The position numbers and the translations under genes are program-made. A model generated the notes under the pieces. That model made no database searches. It was not told the origin of the DNA and saw nothing but the letters and a program-made list of their open reading frames with translations. From assembly GCF_007829835.1 (NCBI RefSeq), contig NZ_VIWP01000020.1, positions 1 through 60,707 on the forward strand: DNA of 60,707 nt. The letters run 5' to 3'. Positions 59,421 through 60,707 of the stretch are shown piece by piece; within the stretch, counting starts at the first letter, position 1, and every line of letters begins with the position of its first letter. This DNA comes from Neorhizobium alkalisoli. Lineage in GTDB: Bacteria; Pseudomonadota; Alphaproteobacteria; Rhizobiales; Rhizobiaceae.

Positions 59421-60386
59421 TCAGGCCGCGTCGAAAAACGGCGCAAGATTGCGGCGGATGCGGGCGAGAACCGGTTCTTCACCGGTCGCGCCGACAAAAT
59501 CCGTGCCGGTGATCATTTCGAAGGCGCGGCGATAGACGGCGGCCGTCTCCTCGATCAGCTCGGCCGGGATCGTCGGAATATCGTCCTTGTAGGGGTCGCA
59601 ACGCTCGACCACCCAGCTGCGGATAAAATCCTTGTCAAAGCTCTTCGGCCGTCCGCCGGTGCGAAACGCTTCGTCATAGCTGTCGGCAATCCAGTAGCGG
59701 CTGCTGTCCGGCGTATGGATTTCGTCGGCCAGAATGATAGTGCCATCGGCATCCGTGCCGAATTCGTATTTCGTGTCGACGAGGATGAGCCCCTGTTTCG
59801 CCGCCATGTCCTGGCCGCGGGCAAACAGCGCAAGCGCATATTTCGACAGCGTCTCCCACTGTTCCTGTGTCAGCAGGCCCTGGCCGATAATATCGGCCGG
59901 CGACAGCGGCTCGTCATGGCCACCGTCAAAAGCCTTGCTGGTGGGGGTGATGACCGGCGTGGGCAGCTTTTCATTGTCGCGCAGGCCGTCGGGCAGCGTC
60001 AGGCCGTACATATTGCGCTCGCCCTTCTTATAGAGGGTAAGAAGCGAGGTCCCGGTCGTGCCGGCCAGATAACCGCGCACGACGATCTCGACCGGAAGGA
60101 TGTCGAGGCGCTTGCCGATGACGACATTCGGGTCGGGATAGGCAAACACGTGGTTCGGGCAGATGTCTGCCGTTGCCTCGAACCAGTAGCGCGCCGTCTG
60201 GGTCAGCACACGGCCCTTGTCGGGGATGGAGGTCAGGATCCGGTCGAAGGCGCTAAGGCGGTCGCTGGAGATCAGGATGCGGCGTCCATCGGCAAGATCG
60301 TAATTCTCGCGTACCTTGCCGCGATAATAATGCGGCAGTTCGGGAATGAAGGCTTCTTCGAGAACGGGCACGGGAAGGGCGGTCAC
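59421..60386 (-). CDS. purC: Phosphoribosylaminoimidazole-succinocarboxamide synthase
   Basis: PurC (SAICAR synthase) joins aspartate to CAIR in purine synthesis. This is the longer 321-residue form. Motifs are visible: YYRGKVRENYDLADGRRILISSDRLSAFDRIL (N-terminal), LPVEIVVRGYLAGT, LILVDTKYEFG and ADEIHTPDSSRYWIADSY. The N- and C-termini look complete. It is isolated between the TetR gene and the right-edge promoter region. Rhizobia may carry a second, shorter purC elsewhere, so this may be one of two copies. Confidence 0.95.
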   Translation of the reverse strand: MTALPVPVLEEAFIPELPHYYRGKVRENYDLADGRRILISSDRLSAFDRILTSIPDKGRVLTQTARYWFEATADICPNHVFAYPDPNVVIGKRLDILPVEIVVRGYLAGTTGTSLLTLYKKGERNMYGLTLPDGLRDNEKLPTPVITPTSKAFDGGHDEPLSPADIIGQGLLTQEQWETLSKYALALFARGQDMAAKQGLILVDTKYEFGTDADGTIILADEIHTPDSSRYWIADSYDEAFRTGGRPKSFDKDFIRSWVVERCDPYKDDIPTIPAELIEETAAVYRRAFEMITGTDFVGATGEEPVLARIRRNLAPFFDAA

Positions 60387-60617
60387 AGGCGCAGACTTTC
60401 AAAATGGCGGCCGTTATGGCGCAGGGTCACAATGGCCATTCTATCGCATGGTTTGCCTTTGGCGCACAAGAACGAGGGGCAGATCGGGCCGCGGCAGGGT
60501 CGATACATTATATATAGTGCTTGAGCGGGCATTTTGGCCCGCGAAATCGCTAAAACTCATAATTTCCTTTTTGTATCAATGGCTTGTCATTTTTCTGAAG
60601 AATCTCGAATTCCGCTG
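60387..60617. other. Intergenic region at right edge
   Basis: This holds the purC promoter and an A+T-rich stretch (60505-60615). A small stem GCGGGC-ATTTTG-GCCCGC is at 60525-60542 without a U-run. No gene recognised. Confidence 0.4.
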
Positions 60618-60646
60618 TTGACGCTTGGTAGGGTTGGATCTATAAC
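60618..60646 (+). promoter_or_regulatory. Strong sigma70-type promoter pointing out of the window
   Basis: TTGACG and TATAAC are separated by exactly 17 nt, and the A+T-rich DNA upstream could act as an UP-type element. A G+C-rich leader with no open frame follows (60647-60707). This resembles the promoter and leader of an rRNA or other stable-RNA operon, but the transcript lies outside the window. Confidence 0.65.
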
Positions 60647-60707
60647 CCGCCTCACTGACGAGGGCGGCGGCGCTGCTAGCGACGAAGCTTCTCGTTCTGG
60701 AGAAACT

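Noticed and set aside
1..60707. tRNA genes, insertion sequences or prophage
   Set aside because: No tRNA-like cloverleaf with a CCA-proximal TTCGA loop, transposase, integrase or phage gene was recognised by eye.

Overview
The window looks like chromosomal DNA of an alphaproteobacterium of the Rhizobiales, most likely Rhizobiaceae (Rhizobium/Agrobacterium group). The pointers are high G+C with strong third-position GC bias, an aerobic-type cobalamin cluster, an aminoacyl:carrier-protein ligase of the type studied in Bradyrhizobium and Agrobacterium, a NodT-type RND efflux operon, and several palindromic repeats typical of rhizobia. It is ordinary host-like sequence: no phage, transposase, CRISPR or tRNA was recognised.

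Layout. 1-3031 (+): the tail of an FAH-family hydrolase and L-fuconate dehydratase (non-phosphorylating L-fucose breakdown), then an alpha/beta hydrolase and an ACT-domain protein. 3033-11157 (-): secreted MsrA, then a dipeptide-type ABC transporter operon (binding protein, two permeases, double ATPase) ending in a CocE/NonD hydrolase. 11480-32476: the cobalamin block, at least 19 genes. Two cobalamin riboswitches lie back to back at 26665-27168. The left one precedes DUF1636-cobW-cobN-cobG-cobH-cobI-cobJ. The right one precedes cbtB-cbtA-cobO-cobQ. Farther left are cobL-cobE-cobM and cobA-cobB (-), interrupted by single plus-strand genes cobK and cbiD. On the right, cobD (-) and cobC (+) are divergent. 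No cobF is seen, and cbiD probably supplies the C1 methylation. 32473-37724: a probable pipecolate/lysine catabolic operon (peptidase, ALDH7, FAD oxidase) with a divergent LysR regulator and a stand-alone RAM-domain protein. 37821-39469: small proteins and purU.

39808-48557 is the most unusual stretch: a secreted GH5 glycosidase and a tandem alpha/beta hydrolase (+) converge on a minus-strand operon encoding a carrier protein, an acyl-CoA-dehydrogenase-like flavoprotein, an aminoacyl:carrier-protein ligase, a DUF1839 protein and a GH2 glycosidase. This looks like an uncharacterised aminoacyl-thioester pathway tied to glycan processing. 49426-52273: epmB, epmA and efp, the EF-P lysylation set. 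52472-59298: an RND efflux operon (AmeABC-like order) with a TetR regulator. 59421-60386: purC. A strong sigma70-type promoter at the right edge points out of the window, perhaps toward an rRNA operon.

A second theme is repeats. Two families of rhizobial palindromic elements have entered coding sequence without breaking the frame: one in cobN and cobC, another in cobG. An intergenic copy of the cobN-type element, of the same 154-bp length, lies at 48753-48906, so the boundaries can be compared inside this one window.
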